A stretch of DNA of 64,000 bases from Sinotaia quadrata (lineage: Eukaryota; Mollusca; Gastropoda; Architaenioglossa; Viviparidae): assembly GCA_028829895.1 (NCBI GenBank), contig CM054177.1:41682664-41746663 (forward strand), in the 5' to 3' direction. The number at the start of each line of letters is the position of its first letter. Within the stretch, counting starts at the first letter, position 1. Below the pieces are notes generated by a model that had not been told where the DNA came from, made no database searches, and saw only the letters and a list, made by a program, of their open reading frames with translations. Shown here piece after piece: positions 12,295 through 25,100 of this stretch. The translations under genes were made by a program, and so were the position numbers.

Positions 12295-13555
12295 CTTTTC
12301 TTTCTGAGATTTTCCTTGAAACCTAATTTTGAATATTCCGTTACTAAGTGAGAAGATTAATTTTCCTTGAATCCTAATTAAAGATATTGTGTTACTAATT
12401 AAAAAACACGTTATTTTTTCTGAACCGAAATTAAAGAAAGTTTCCTTATAAGTGAGCAGAGACAATGAATTTTACTTTAATATTAAATAAAGGAACTGTG
12501 ATTAAACTGAGGACATCGATTTACTTTTAAGCCTTAATAAAGAAACTGTATCTAACAAGGACAGTAAATCTTCATTTAACCATAATTAAATGAATTGTGT
12601 TACTTGGTGAGAAGTGTCGAACATTTTAAACACACTTTCAGTCTGCCCGCAGATCTGCAGTTATACCATTCTTCACTCTACTGTATATTTTGACGTTTCC
12701 GATTTTTTTAAAAACTATACTTGTGTTTTATAATCTGGGTATTTATCTACGCCTACAATTAAAGAAGAGGCAAATCAAGCAAAGGTGTAAGGACTGAAGT
12801 CAAAAGTGTATCTCAACAATCAACGAAGTACTAACATCTATTAGTGTGCATCCAAAGTTTGCACACGTCCCAAAATTAAGAATAAAGAAGACATAATAAT
12901 GATCTCTCCAAGCTGGCGGAATTACTTGAATAAAATAATCTGAACAGCTGTTTTCTACTCAAGACCATAAATCAGGATTGGCATTCGTTGTTAAGAAGCA
13001 GTGATTATGTGCCCTTCGTTAGGCATGCAGCAACTGCAGACCACAGAGTGAGGGTTTTCGTAAGCGAGTCGATACATGTTATGAAATTGCCACAGACTAT
13101 CTAACGCCTAGGTAAATGAGTCTAAGAAACTGTGCTACACGCTGTCAGTCTATTTGAGCTAATAAATACAATCGTAAACGTAATCCATTAATCTACCTTT
13201 CTCTAGTCCGTTTTATATTTTTTACAGCTTTTAAAGCAATTCATACTACTTGCTTTGAATAATTTGCACTTTAATATTAGTGACCTTAATAAAATACAAG
13301 TGATATTGATTAAACTTTACGCATATTGTCACTTTACATCACGACTTTAGAACATTTTTGTCCAATCAGAATAATTCAATCGTGACCCATTTCGGAATTA
13401 CTCTAACTGGTAAATAGGACGTAAATCAAGTGCCAAAGTGTTCTTCTAAATATACATTACTTTTGAATGTCTATTTAAACTCCACGAATTCGAACACAAT
13501 ACCATGAGAAGTAACAATAATTTTAAATTTAAAAGTACATTAAAATCTAGAAGAT
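12295..13555. other. No gene recognised
   Basis: AT-rich sequence. Between 12300 and 12620 a loose ~60-bp rhythm (CCTAATTAAAGA...TGTGTTACT) hints at an old, decayed tandem repeat. Nothing coding is visible. Confidence 0.4.
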
Positions 13556-13559
13556 TAGA

Positions 13560-13574
13560 TCGATCGATAGATAG

Positions 13575-13605
<31 letters not shown>

Positions 13606-13618
13606 GATAGATAGATTG

Positions 13619-13649
<31 letters not shown>

Positions 13650-13672
13650 GGTAGGTAGATAAATAGATTACG
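13560..13672. repeat. (GATA)n microsatellite
   Basis: Tetranucleotide GATA/TAGA tract with AAAT and GGTA variant units. This is the first of three large GATA tracts in the window (see also 18139-18490 and 49674-49860). Confidence 0.95.
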
Positions 13673-13674
13673 AA

Positions 13675-14635
13675 TTAAACATATCTATATATGTGCATAC
13701 ACAAAAATAATTATAATCAGTCCTGAAGACAGAAAGTCGAAAATGAATTTCAGTATAAACACGCATTTCATTTCTAAATCAATTACATTCTTTTTCAAAC
13801 GGAATTTATTTTGAACAGGCGCATTTTTTTCATGTGCAATCAGTTTGATAGGACGGCACAAAGGGCAGTTTTATAATATACAAAGAAGCACATGACGTCA
13901 CTGTAAAGTTGTAAACCATTCCAGGTCAGTCTCTGTTAACCATAACTTTATAATGTATTATATTGAAGCCTTTATTCACTGTTAATTATTCATAATGTCT
14001 TGCTTGTACAATATTCTTAATAGTTTACTTTTTTATTTCAAAGGTAATTTTTTTGTAATGTTACTAAGAAGTGAAATCCTATTAAAAGAGACTTGGAAGT
14101 AAAACACTTAATGTGCTGCAAAGTACTTCATGAATGGAGACGTGCAAATATAACTCTTAAACAGAAAATACCTATCTTCAACAATTAAACATAGGGTAAG
14201 GAATTATACTATCCGAAATGGAAGTTTTGTTGTAAATTCGCAAACTTATGTGTGTTATTCAAATTATTCATTTTAATTCAGCGTGTTGAGCTGTCAATAT
14301 TGTACATTTTTAAAAGCGCCAATTTCTTTTTTTTATTTTTTTTATTTTATTTTGTTGCTGCTGCTGTCTTTTTTTGCTCCACTAATTTGAATCTGATTTA
14401 GTTCAAGAGAGAATAAAGAAAGATAGAGAAAAGAAGCAGCTAAGAAAACAAACAAAGAAACGAAGTAATGAAGAAACATACAAGGAAAAACAAGGAAAAG
14501 AAAAATAAGGAGTTTAACCAAACAATTTGATTTATATATCTGAACTTACTTTATATAATTTGCTAGATTTGTTCCACATTGGTTTCTCCTTACAATTACA
14601 TTAATAGCTACGAAAACAACTGCCAGTGTACGAGT
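13675..14635. other. No gene recognised
   Basis: AT-rich, with a T-rich block at 14325-14370 and an A-rich purine stretch at 14400-14520. No coding frame or transposon motif is recognised. Confidence 0.4.
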
Positions 14636-14639
14636 AGAT

Positions 14640-14705
<66 letters not shown>
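14640..14705. repeat. (GACA)n(GA)n compound microsatellite
   Basis: Nine or so GACA units pass directly into a GA run. GT- and GA-rich patches continue at 14800-15000. Confidence 0.95.
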
Positions 14706-14707
<2 letters not shown>

Positions 14708-14797
14708 CATATATACTGTTTTTATATTATTGTTTACATTTCACTAATTGTACTGGAAGTTTGGCTGTATTTTTATGTTTATTTGTCGAAATGTATT

Positions 14798-15000
14798 TGT
14801 GTGTGTGAGAGCGTATGTGCGCTTGTGTGGTGGTTGTGAGTGAGAGAGAGACAGAGACTGAGTGGTATGCGTGCGATTGAAAGAAAGTGAATGTTTGCGT
14901 GTGGTATGTGTGTGTGTGTGTGTTAGTGTGTGTGTCTTTGTGCATGCGCGTGTATGTGTGTGTGCGCGCGTGAAGAGAGAGAGAGAGATAGTGAGAATAG
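14798..15000. repeat. Interrupted GT/GA low-complexity stretch
   Basis: Short GT runs, GAGAGA blocks and GCGCGC are interleaved. The long His/Thr-rich minus-strand frames across it are artefacts of this composition. Confidence 0.8.
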
Positions 15001-15149
15001 AATTGAGAGCATATATATAGCGGAGAAAGTTGTATATTTGGGGTGTTAACATAGATTTGTTCTACGAATGACAAGGACGCACAAAAAAGAAAAAGCAAGA
15101 ACAGGGAGGCCAATTTGTTGCCTAGATCTGTCTTCACTCTTGACAATAT

Positions 15150-15818
15150 TGATTGAGCGTAGTCTGATCCGTTGTTATGAGGTGGCTACTATAGACTGAT
15201 TCATCTGCCTGCGAAAGGTCTGTTTCTTTCTCCACTGTTACCACGTATTGACAAAGAAAATGAACCTGCGTGGATTAATAGTGGAAGATCGAAATGCAAT
15301 TTTGCGAGAAGCAGTAACCAGACCCTGAAACCTAAATGTTGCCCTTTGGTGATGTGTGACTTTCTGTGGCCCTTTAGTTCTGTATCTCTTCGCTGCACTG
15401 TTGTTTCTTATGTCCCATGTGGTACTTTTCAGTGCCGTGTGTCTCTTTGCATGTTACTTTTCCTAAGCCATATTTGTTGCCCTGTAATTTTCCTCCGTAC
15501 TATTTTTACCTGTCTCGTATTCTGCAGCAGCCTTTTCGTGGTTTGTAGCTCTGCTGCTCAGTGCTGTGCTTACAGCTTTTTGTTTGTGGGTTTTGTTTTT
15601 ATATGTTGTGTGTCATTGCTGCTCAATAGTGTTATACAGTTGGCGACTTCATTTTACTTGTGCACAGTTGATAGATTGTGTCTCATTAATGTTGTACAGT
15701 TTATTATCGCCCCCTTGGTTTGCTTGCGGCTCGTTGTTACTTCCAGAGCTGTACAGACGCATTCTTAATGTAGGCGACCCACTGCTTTATTTCAAATTCA
15801 CAGGGTTTGCTACAGTTA
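15150..15818. other. No confident gene; T-rich open frame
   Basis: A 140-codon plus-strand open frame (15346-15768) translates into a Cys-, Val- and Leu-rich product. The underlying DNA is T/G-rich with recurring phrases such as TTTTG and CTGTGC. I see no domain, and compositional bias explains it better than selection. Confidence 0.3.
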
Positions 15819-15820
15819 CA

Positions 15821-16198
15821 TAGTAACAATTACTCCATTGTTATCTTTAACATAGTAACAATTACTCCATTGTTACCTTTAACATAGTAACAATTACCCC
15901 ATTGTTACCTTTAACATAGTAACAATTCCCCATTGTTACCTCTAACATAGTAACAATTACCCCATTGTTACCTTTAACATAGTAACAATTACCCCATTGT
16001 TACCTCTAACATAGTAACAATTACCCCATTGTTACCTTTAACATAGTAACAATTACCCCATTGTTACCTTTAACATAGTAGCAATTACCCCATTGTTACC
16101 TTTAACATAGTAACAATTACCCCATTGTTACCTTTAACATAGTAACGATTACCCCGTTTTTACCTTTAACATAGTAACAATTACCCCGTTTTTACCTT
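15821..16198. repeat. 32-bp hairpin-forming minisatellite, ~12 copies
   Basis: The unit is 32 bp, seen for example at 15821 and 15853. Each typical unit contains GTAACAAT, six bases, then ATTGTTAC. That is a perfect 8-bp inverted repeat that could fold as a small stem-loop, and it presents AACAAT/ATTGTT cores in opposed orientation. The last two units have lost the right arm (CGTTTTTACC). One unit is shortened by a base. Confidence 0.92.
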
Positions 16199-16199
16199 T

Positions 16200-17795
16200 C
16201 GATTCTCTAACACATTTCACATCATGCCGAGCACTTTTTAGAAATAAAAAGTGTAACCCTTAACACTTCGGATAAATTATTCAGAACTCAATTTCAAGGA
16301 GAGATAATCTAATAGCAGTGCTTTCTGCACGAGATTACGCCATCTCGGGTTGTAATTGGCATGCATGCCAATGCTATATTAATCACTCAAGCGTGACCCA
16401 GACTCATGCTCAACCTTCACACAAAGGAAACGGAAAGAGAACAAAAAGGTGGTAGGTGCCAATTAGCGAGCTCGCTTGCATCTTGCTTACAAGCTCTGTC
16501 TGGGACAGAAATTAAATAAACGTCAAACGTTAGAGGGCCTGACAATTGGCAGCGCTTTGATTGTGTGTCAATTAGAAAATCATGCGTGCAATTAAAGTAT
16601 AATGTAGTCTTAGTCGATCGCAAAAGCGTACGTAGTAACGACCAAAAACTAACCAAAGCCTGTTAGTTCTCGCGTGGTGGGGCACAGGGAAATGTAAAAT
16701 CAATCAACAACTAAAAAAACAATAAGGAAAAGACAACCCGCACATGTCTCCCTCATTTTACGCGGCCAATCGACAGCAACCACGACGAATATCAAATTCT
16801 TCAAAGAGATTTAGAGCACTGCTGCTCACATCATTCTGGGATCCCACACATAACATCACATTTTTTTCTACGCCACAGCAACCTCCTTCCCCAATTTTTC
16901 CTCCCCAGCTGCCATCCTCTACCCCCAACTTCATGCGTGGATCCAATCATAAATGCAACAAACTTTTCTCTACTTTCTTATCCAGCCGAAACATCCGGAC
17001 AAAATCCATTGGACAAAATTGATGACACCATATGGTTTCAAGTAAAGACCCACTTGATTTTGTAAAAATTCTATTGGCAATTGTTCATTATGCATAATGA
17101 ATGAACACACAAATTGCATTCATAATTATGGACCGTTTGCGCAACATAATATATTTTATGAGCTCTTAAATTGCTGTTTTAAAAATTTTTTAAATGTATC
17201 TTTAAATGTGATATAGTCAAATGGACTCTTAGACACATGAAACTCGACACTGGATTTCTACAAGTTCAATTATTGTTGATATTCCTTTTTAGACTATATG
17301 TTGATTGATAATAGTTGATTTTCTTTCGTTTCCTGAATGTCAAAACCTGATCTTAAGGACAACACATCTTGGCTTCAAGCCCACCTACCTAGACTGATCT
17401 GGCTGCGGTGCTTAGACTAGGGGAAGCAACTCTCTTGACAAATGGCCTGGAAAGTCTCCATTTTCCGAGCGAGTGCGAGCTTCCTGCGTTCAAGATATAT
17501 GAATGCATTTTACAGCAATCTTTTATTCGTTTAAGACTACGGTGCACATTTCACAACATTTCTTCACATTGTGTTTTTATATTTTAACCCTTTCGCCAAC
17601 CCTTTGACGTACGGTGAGTGTCTCTGGAATAGTCGTTGGCAAACAGTGCCTTTCACCATTTTACGCAAGGTTAACCAAGTGAGAAATAAACATTATTCCA
17701 TCAAGTGATCGCATTGTTTGGTTGCCTTAACAAAATAACTCAGTATCATTCATTAATCATAGAAATGTACTTAATTAAGAGTAGACCGTGTGTAA
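16200..17795. other. No gene recognised
   Basis: Mixed composition. Overlapping open frames at 16744-17022 (plus) and 16946-16758 (minus) are Pro/Ser-rich without any motif I know. A 30-bp phrase with GTCACAGTTACATTCG is duplicated at 17813-17872. Confidence 0.35.
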
Positions 17796-18138
17796 CTGTT
17801 GTTTGCGCGAAACGTCACAGTTACATTCGTATACATCTCACACGTCACAGTTACATTCGTATACATCTCACACGTGGAAGCAAACGAAATCCTTCGAAGG
17901 CATAATTAAAAGCAGAATCATTGTGGATAACCTGATATTTTTAATTTAAATGACTTACTCGCTTATCTGATTTTATTTTAATATGGATTTAATTATTTTC
18001 AATGTGTTCTTTCCTCGACTTTGTTTTCTTTGTCTTCTTTCTTCTGGGTGAAGTAGCGTCTGTATATCAGATGTGTATGAGTAGTATAAATTAGTGTGAG
18101 TATTTGAGAGTATATATGTATACATACAAACAACTATA

Positions 18139-18490
<352 letters not shown>

Positions 18491-18494
18491 AATG

Positions 18495-19565
18495 TGAGAT
18501 GGACTCATACCTACATACACACATACATTTCAACATATGGTAATTTTACATAAGAACATTTTGTCCATCCGTATTTGTTTATTATTCTTTTCGTCTTTGT
18601 TTACTCGTCCTTTTCTGTTTTCAAGCAGATTGCCTCTAATGATTAAAATTATGTTAAATGCAAAACAGCTTTCATCAGTATTATTTTATGAATTGGTCAT
18701 TTTTTTCAATTAAGTGCGTGCTTCCGAGCCATTATGCACTTTCTTCTTTTCTCGGTCCCCTTGCGTCATATCCTGTTCCTTGTCAGCACGCCTCCGGCTC
18801 AACAGTATTTTTAGTTTTGTATCTGTCCGAGAACAGAGGTGACAAGCATGTATTTTGTATATGTCCGAGAAAAGAGAGGACAAGCCTTTGCATGATATAA
18901 ATTATGTTTCAAATTAATTTCGAGAAAACATTTGCAGTTTTGCTGCAAATATATTTCTTTTAAAAGTATAACATGCGTTTTTGCATATCTTTCAAAAATA
19001 TCGTATTTGTATATTAGAGTGTGCACACATTATATATAATTCCTTAGTTATTATTTCATATAAATAGGATTACTGAAAGTTCGCCCGTCTACATAATTTT
19101 TAAGTGAAAAGAGACCTGTTGGAAAATAATTAATAAATAATTCAATCACCATAATTAATACTACTAGATAAATATTCAGCAACACAACAATGCATCATAA
19201 ACACGCTTTACGGATAACTAAACAGAACGGCTACCGGAGTCTACATTGCGGCTAAGTAGCTCATCAGGAGAATACATTTATTAATATCTGTGGCAACATC
19301 ATTAATGATAATTTTTCATACAAGTTCTTGCAACGTATTGTATATTTTCGTAATACATCTACGGTATAGTATACAACATACAACATTTACATAACATTTG
19401 CCTTACCGTGTGTGTAGTCACTTACACTATGTACGTCCATGTGTCCCCTTGACGTCAAATTAAACTTATATGACGTCATAGCAATCAAATGATAGAGAAA
19501 CAAATACACAAAATAATTCTGCACAGTTCTTCAAAGTTGAATTCGCTACCAAGTGGCTTCGCTCC
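18495..19565. other. No gene recognised
   Basis: AT-rich unique sequence. One short duplication near 18825-18885 (GTCCGAGA-A-AGAG with TATTTTGTAT) is present. No coding region or RNA gene is supported. Confidence 0.4.
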
Positions 19566-19579
19566 CTACAGCTGTTGAG

Positions 19580-19712
19580 ACGCGTACCTGTGTATATGTG
19601 TATGTGCATGGGTGTGTATGTTCTTGTGCCTGTGTATGTGCATGCGCGTGTGTATGTGAGTGTGTGTGTGTGTATGTGCGTGCGTGTGTGAGTGTGTGCA
19701 TGCGTGCGCGCG
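19580..19712. repeat. Interrupted GT/GC low-complexity tract
   Basis: GTGTGT, GTGCGTGC and GCGCGC phrases alternate and make Cys/Val-rich and Thr/His-rich shadow frames. Confidence 0.85.
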
Positions 19713-19882
19713 CTTTTACCAAGCATTATGGCTTGGCATGAAAAATTAAAACTTTACTTTCGTTTCAATAAGCATGAGGCTTAGTGTTGTAGTACTCAGA
19801 AGCCTCCTTTCCTCTTTGATCTCTCGTTGGGGAGGTTGTGACGTTTTGCTGGGCAAGATGTTAATTCATCACCCTGGGCCAC

Positions 19883-20013
19883 CTGTAATCTTAGGCTAAT
19901 CCCCAAAACACGTCTTCTGGCTGGCCAAACGTATTAGAAAGATGAATGATAGATAATATAGTATAGTGTGGCCAGCCAGTGGATGTGTTCCGGTATTTAG
20001 CCTAAGGCTACAG
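19883..20013. repeat. Foldback (long inverted repeat), ~48-bp arms
   Basis: The left arm (19883-19930) and right arm (20013-19967, reversed) pair over about 48 bp with roughly three-quarters identity by eye. The best-matched blocks are CTTAGGCTAA (inverted as TTAGCCTAAG) and TGGCTGGCCA (inverted as TGGCCAGCCA). The spacer is about 36 bp. An RNA copy would form one long imperfect hairpin. It could be a small foldback transposon, a decayed MITE pair or a structured RNA. Confidence 0.75.
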
Positions 20014-20014
20014 C

Positions 20015-21045
20015 AGTCGTTGTTTGGTTCGTTTGTTTGGGTGAACTACATGTATAGATGAGTTTACAAGACAACACTGAACGTTTCTGAGTGAAGTCTA
20101 GAGTACTTTGGTAGAGTTTGTCTACAACTTGACTGAAGCTGTGCAGTTGTGACTTTATAAATAAATTGCTTTAGATTGCCTGACGTGTAGCCTAGGGTCT
20201 CAGTGAATGTCGTTAGTAGCAGACACGCACATGTCCGTTGAATTGGTTTTAGGCCCGTGGATCGTTCTGCTCTGGTGTTGCATGCAGCTCAGTGTTCGTG
20301 AAACTAACATCCAAGATAAATTGGTTCTGTTCTGGTATTGTTTCATAGCTCTTCGCTCATCGAACTCAAAGTCTCAGATATTGTTATTAAAGTTGCAGGA
20401 TAATTTCCCTCTTTGTTGATATTGGGTTAATAGTATGATTATTTTTGTTAACACTGAGAGACAAAATACTTGTTGCCTCAATGGTTAGATGCATTCAACA
20501 AATAATTTACAGGTGAGTTTCTGGTTAGTTTATTTAATTGTTGGGAACTTTCAGGTATTTTTCCAGCCTGGGGATAATGGTCTGCCTTTCTAGAAGGTAG
20601 GTTTATGTGTAGTCTATTTTTAGAGGAGTTCCATGGACTACATAAGCCTTTATACTATACCACCACTACCCCCAAGAATAAAACTGGAGTTTATTAAAAC
20701 CACACTAACACTGACGATAAAAATAGTTATTAGTGCAGGGTCAGCAATATATAAAACATTACCTTCAATAATTTCAAATGGAAGAGATACAGTAAGTATT
20801 CACAATAAGTCCAATGTGGCAATTTAAAATATACTTCAAAATGCAAAATAGTGTTGATACTGATGAGCTTGATTAAATAGGAAGTATCAAGATAACAGTA
20901 TACAATTCTTATTTACATTCTTCTCATATATGTGAAGAGTTAAATCATTCTTTAGAAAAAGTGCATATACACAAATATTGTTCTATTACATATTGCAAAC
21001 AAGCACAGCATTTATCTTCAAAGTCAAATAATTAACTATATCAAG
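20015..21045. other. No gene recognised
   Basis: AT-rich sequence. Because the gypsy relic at 21.05-22.12 kb reads leftward, any 3' LTR should lie here. I find no obvious LTR terminus or second copy to prove it. Confidence 0.35.
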
Positions 21046-21049
21046 GGAG

Positions 21050-22120
21050 TTACAAGCAGTTAGCACATGGGCGACAGCGCGATCTTATTTTAATAGCATA
21101 GTTGGGGGGCCGATCATTTTTCACTCACTACGAATGGGCCCTGTCAAGCGACCTCCAGTTTATTAATATGATTGGGGAGAAGTAGCAAGACTTTGTTCCC
21201 TACTTCTAGTGCTCTTTACCTTGCTTGCTTTTGTACTGGCTTTGCGCAAGTTTGCTTATGCTATGTCCCTGACCATTTGTGGACTGTCTTTCAGTTCGTT
21301 TACAAACTGAGGAATTGCTTTTAGTTCCTGGATGGTCTGTTGCTTGGTCCACAAGTGGTGTAATATTTCCATTAGGCCTCAGACATCTTGGTCAAACAAA
21401 AGCCAAATGGGTGAGTGTCCAAGTAAACCGGTGATATATTTCCATTAGGCCTCAGACATTTTGGTCAAAAAGCCAAATGGGTGAGTATCCAAGTAAACTG
21501 TGTGGGAGTTTACGGTATGCGAAAAAGGCTGCTGACAAATACTGGTCCCAAATAGTGGGGTTACCATCTGCTAGACGTTTCAAAATTTCCACTAGCCTTC
21601 CATTAAATTTTTTCATCATCATGTTACATTGGAGGTGGTAGAGTGACATGTGTATAACGGACATAAGTTTCAATACTTTGGTCACCAGTGATTCTATGAA
21701 CTGCAAACCATTATCCGATAACACCTGTTGAGGAAATCCCATGCATGAAAACATGGTAAGAAGGGATGGCTACCATTTCAAGGCACCTCGTAGCATAATC
21801 TACTATCATCAGAATATATACATTCCTTTTCTTTGAACGTGGTATCAGTCCGATTACGTCTACTGCTACACGTTAGAATGGGGTATACATGATTAAAGTT
21901 TCACCCAGAGATACCAGCACTGACATGTTCTACACGATTTCAAAAATCTCCCAATGTCAGCACTCATATTCAGCCAGTAATAGTGCTTTTTAATATGCGT
22001 ATGTGCGCCGCCTATTCCCGTATGTCCACTAAACAAGGTGTCATAACCTGTTTCCATGACCTGTTTCCATGACCTGGTTCCATGACCTGGTTCCAAAAAG
22101 CAGTGGGGACAACAAGCTAC
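21050..22120 (-). pseudogene. Decayed Ty3/gypsy integrase region
   Basis: Reading leftward, the parts are in integrase order. The HHCC zinc-binding module (22096-21893) has the paired His and a CRTC pair. The core start carries VDVIG (Asp at 21860-21858) and a VDYATR-like strand. Then come LSDNGLQF (Asp at 21715-21713), the KFNG helix near 21610 and the Trp-Thr-Lys helical region. The C-terminal end has a Q-GPF-like segment and a NYAIKI-like strand near 21105. The catalytic Glu position is Lys. A frameshift plus an apparent deletion separates core strands, and several stops and a 70-bp internal duplication (21362-21430 versus 21435-21500) break the rest. Gag, protease and polymerase were not found, so this is a dead fragment. 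Confidence 0.85.
22028..22094. repeat. 12-bp tandem repeat inside the integrase relic
   Basis: CATGACCTG(G/T)TTC repeats about five times just upstream of the zinc-binding module (in the minus sense). It created the Gly-His/Met-Glu-Thr repetitive start of that frame and is slippage inside a dead element. Confidence 0.8.
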
Positions 22121-25100
22121 GCACGCATGATTTTGTTGACATCTGCGTTATGAGAGAGAATGTAATTTTTATATAAATAGAAAGGACTCTTTTGATTCTG
22201 TGTGTTGCTTACAGCACATGCACAATAGTTACTCAGACTGTCATCATTCGCTTGTGCAGTAGAAATTCAGCTGGAAGGGCATTTATTATGATTGGTTCAT
22301 AAGCTGCTTCCATAATGGCTTCATCTTTTTTCGCTAATACTATGTGTGTGTGTATGATATTAGCCAAAGCAGGTTCTTTTGGCTCTGTGAGGGTGACGTA
22401 TTTGCATCCTAAAATTCACTGGTTTGTCTTAAAATCATGGTCAAGATGTATCCTTTTATATAAGGACATAATACGTGTATGTATGCTACATGATAGGTAG
22501 TCACTATTGTGTCCCCTTGATTAACATAAACTCGTCTTTGTGGTAATGTCTTTGTGTGCAATCATTGGTTTCAATTTACCCTATTGTTACATGTTAATGT
22601 CGTTGAGATCATTCCTCAGATTTTTCTGTTTATTTTATTTCAACTCTTTATACATTTCTAAGTGCGGTTCAGTGCGAGTGGAGACGAGTCTACATTTGTC
22701 TATCAGTGTGTCTAGTGAGTTTCCAATCATACCGCTTTGTTTTTTACATTGGTGACTTTAGCTACATGTGAATGGAGGGGGGGGGGCAGTACATAAATAT
22801 ACATAACTAATGAATAGTTCCGCATTCTTAATAAACATGTATACGAGTACGTATTGCTGTTTGTGGCTGTGGTTGCTTTAGGATTTTGTACACTGGACTA
22901 GTCCATAGCATGTACATATGACACAAACACATACAACACAACTAATTAGATATGTGTCTATGTGTGCGTGCATGCCTGAGTGTGTGCGTGCAAACATACC
23001 TTCACACTCTCAATACAGACATATGCATAAATACATTCATGTAACGATACACACACAGACACACATACGTTCACAATCATGACGCCAGGTACTACACACA
23101 TCTATACATATTTATTTGCACACATAAGCGCATAAGAAATATGCATTCACAGACACACTCATACACACATACGCATGCAAACATACCTTCATACAAAGAT
23201 CAAACGGATACGCACACACATACAAACACACACATACACTTTTAGATTGTTGTCAGTTAAGACCGATGGGAAGTCGGCTTCAGGAAGTTCATTGCCTTGT
23301 CACTGGACAATCACGTTCAAGCCGAGATTTATGTTTTAAGCAAGATTACGGCCAATAGCGACACAAGTCACGTGTGAACGACAATCATAGAAAACACTTC
23401 AGGCGTTTGGAGCGTGCAAATGTGTACTACTACGAACTCCAAAGTGGAGTGGAAAACAAGATTTAGGGACCTGTTTTATCGTATGTCTAGGGTGACTATT
23501 TTTTTTTTGTTTATTTATTTGTTGGCTTCTTTCTCATAGACACATATGTATTCATTGATAAAAATATATGAAGTGTGCTAAGATCAGAAACAGTAAAAGT
23601 GGAACCTCCATAAAATTATAAATCGAATACAAAACTATTATCACTATTCTATCAAACTTAGAGTGAGGAGGCGTTCCAGGGAGGGGACCACGAAACATGC
23701 TGAATTTTAGACATCCTGGAATTTAGCTAAGAGAAAAAAGGAATCACCGGAAAAACTATCATTTCTTCAATTTGCATTTTGTCGAAACCCATAAGGAAAA
23801 ATTATGTGTATTTTTCTAATAGAAGATTGAATGTATTACGTTTAAATTGATTAAATATATTATTTCTTCTCAGTGTAGCATAGTGTAAAATGTGAAACTG
23901 AAAGAGTTCTGAGTTTCACAGGTAATTTGTTAATATTTTATAAATTACTTGAAACTGCATACAATTATTTGCAGGGTGTTTATTTTTCTAAAGAAGTAAT
24001 TCTGAGTGGCATCGCATATTACTATTACGAGAAAGTGTGTACATGTACCAAGTGCCGATATTGGCTGTTGAGAAAGGGGAAGCACCTATTGCATTTAAAA
24101 TGTGACGTCAATGCCTCAAACAAAGCTGAGTAAAGCAATTTTGATCATGATATAATTTATGCTTAAAGTTGAGTGTGGTTTAGACTTGATATATTTAGAT
24201 GAGAGAATTTGTGTACTGCTGTGTTGACTACAAATTTTCACTGCATAAGTATTATGCTCAGAATTTATTTATGTGTAATTATTTTTTCTTTATAAATCTT
24301 CTGTCAGAGGCATTGAAAATAATAATTCCTGAGAATCAAATCAAAGACTGAAGATAGTAAAAATATATACTCATTCTCCCAGCGCACACACACACACACA
24401 AACACACACACACAGAGGGAGAGAGAATATATACTTTCAATGTTCAGTGAAGCAAACATTCACGAATTTCAAGAGAATTAAGCCATCGATCCAACTATGT
24501 AATGTTTACACCCAGCCTTGCAGGTACACACAAGTCCCCACACCTACATCTTTCAGCCCTAAGGGGACGAACGGTAGTATGAATGGCAATGAGCCAAGAG
24601 TAATAGCGAATCTAAGCCATCTCCTTCCTCCCCACCACACAACCCGCCCTCTGGGAGAAAAAGTTTCTAACTCAAGTGGAGGGTAGCAGAACAAAGCAGA
24701 CGTGTTCCGTGGAAATTTGTCTGGAGATGATGGCTAAACGTTTATACTGGCGTCATGTCGCCCAACCCAAGAGTTGCCTAAGACGTGAATGATGTTGTTA
24801 TGAAGCTGCAAATTGCCGCCCTTGAAAATTTACAGTTCTATGAAAATGAGAATGTTTTCAAGAAAGAGTACGTACGTGTATATATATATACGTGTGTGTG
24901 CGAGTGCGTACGCAAATGCGTATATACGCGCATATGTGATCGGAGTTTATTTGGTGGGTGTCAAGATAACCATCCCTCTTTCTCCACACTTGCAAAGAGT
25001 GTTCAAGCATAACACTATAAGATTATCTAGGAAAACGTTGGCTCTTTCTCTTACTTTAAATGTTCAAGTTTGAAACGTAATAGTGTTGTGACGTTTCAGA

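Noticed and set aside
15346..15768. 140-codon hydrophobic, Cys-rich ORF
   Set aside because: Explained by T/G-rich composition. No motif, and no splice or promoter context.
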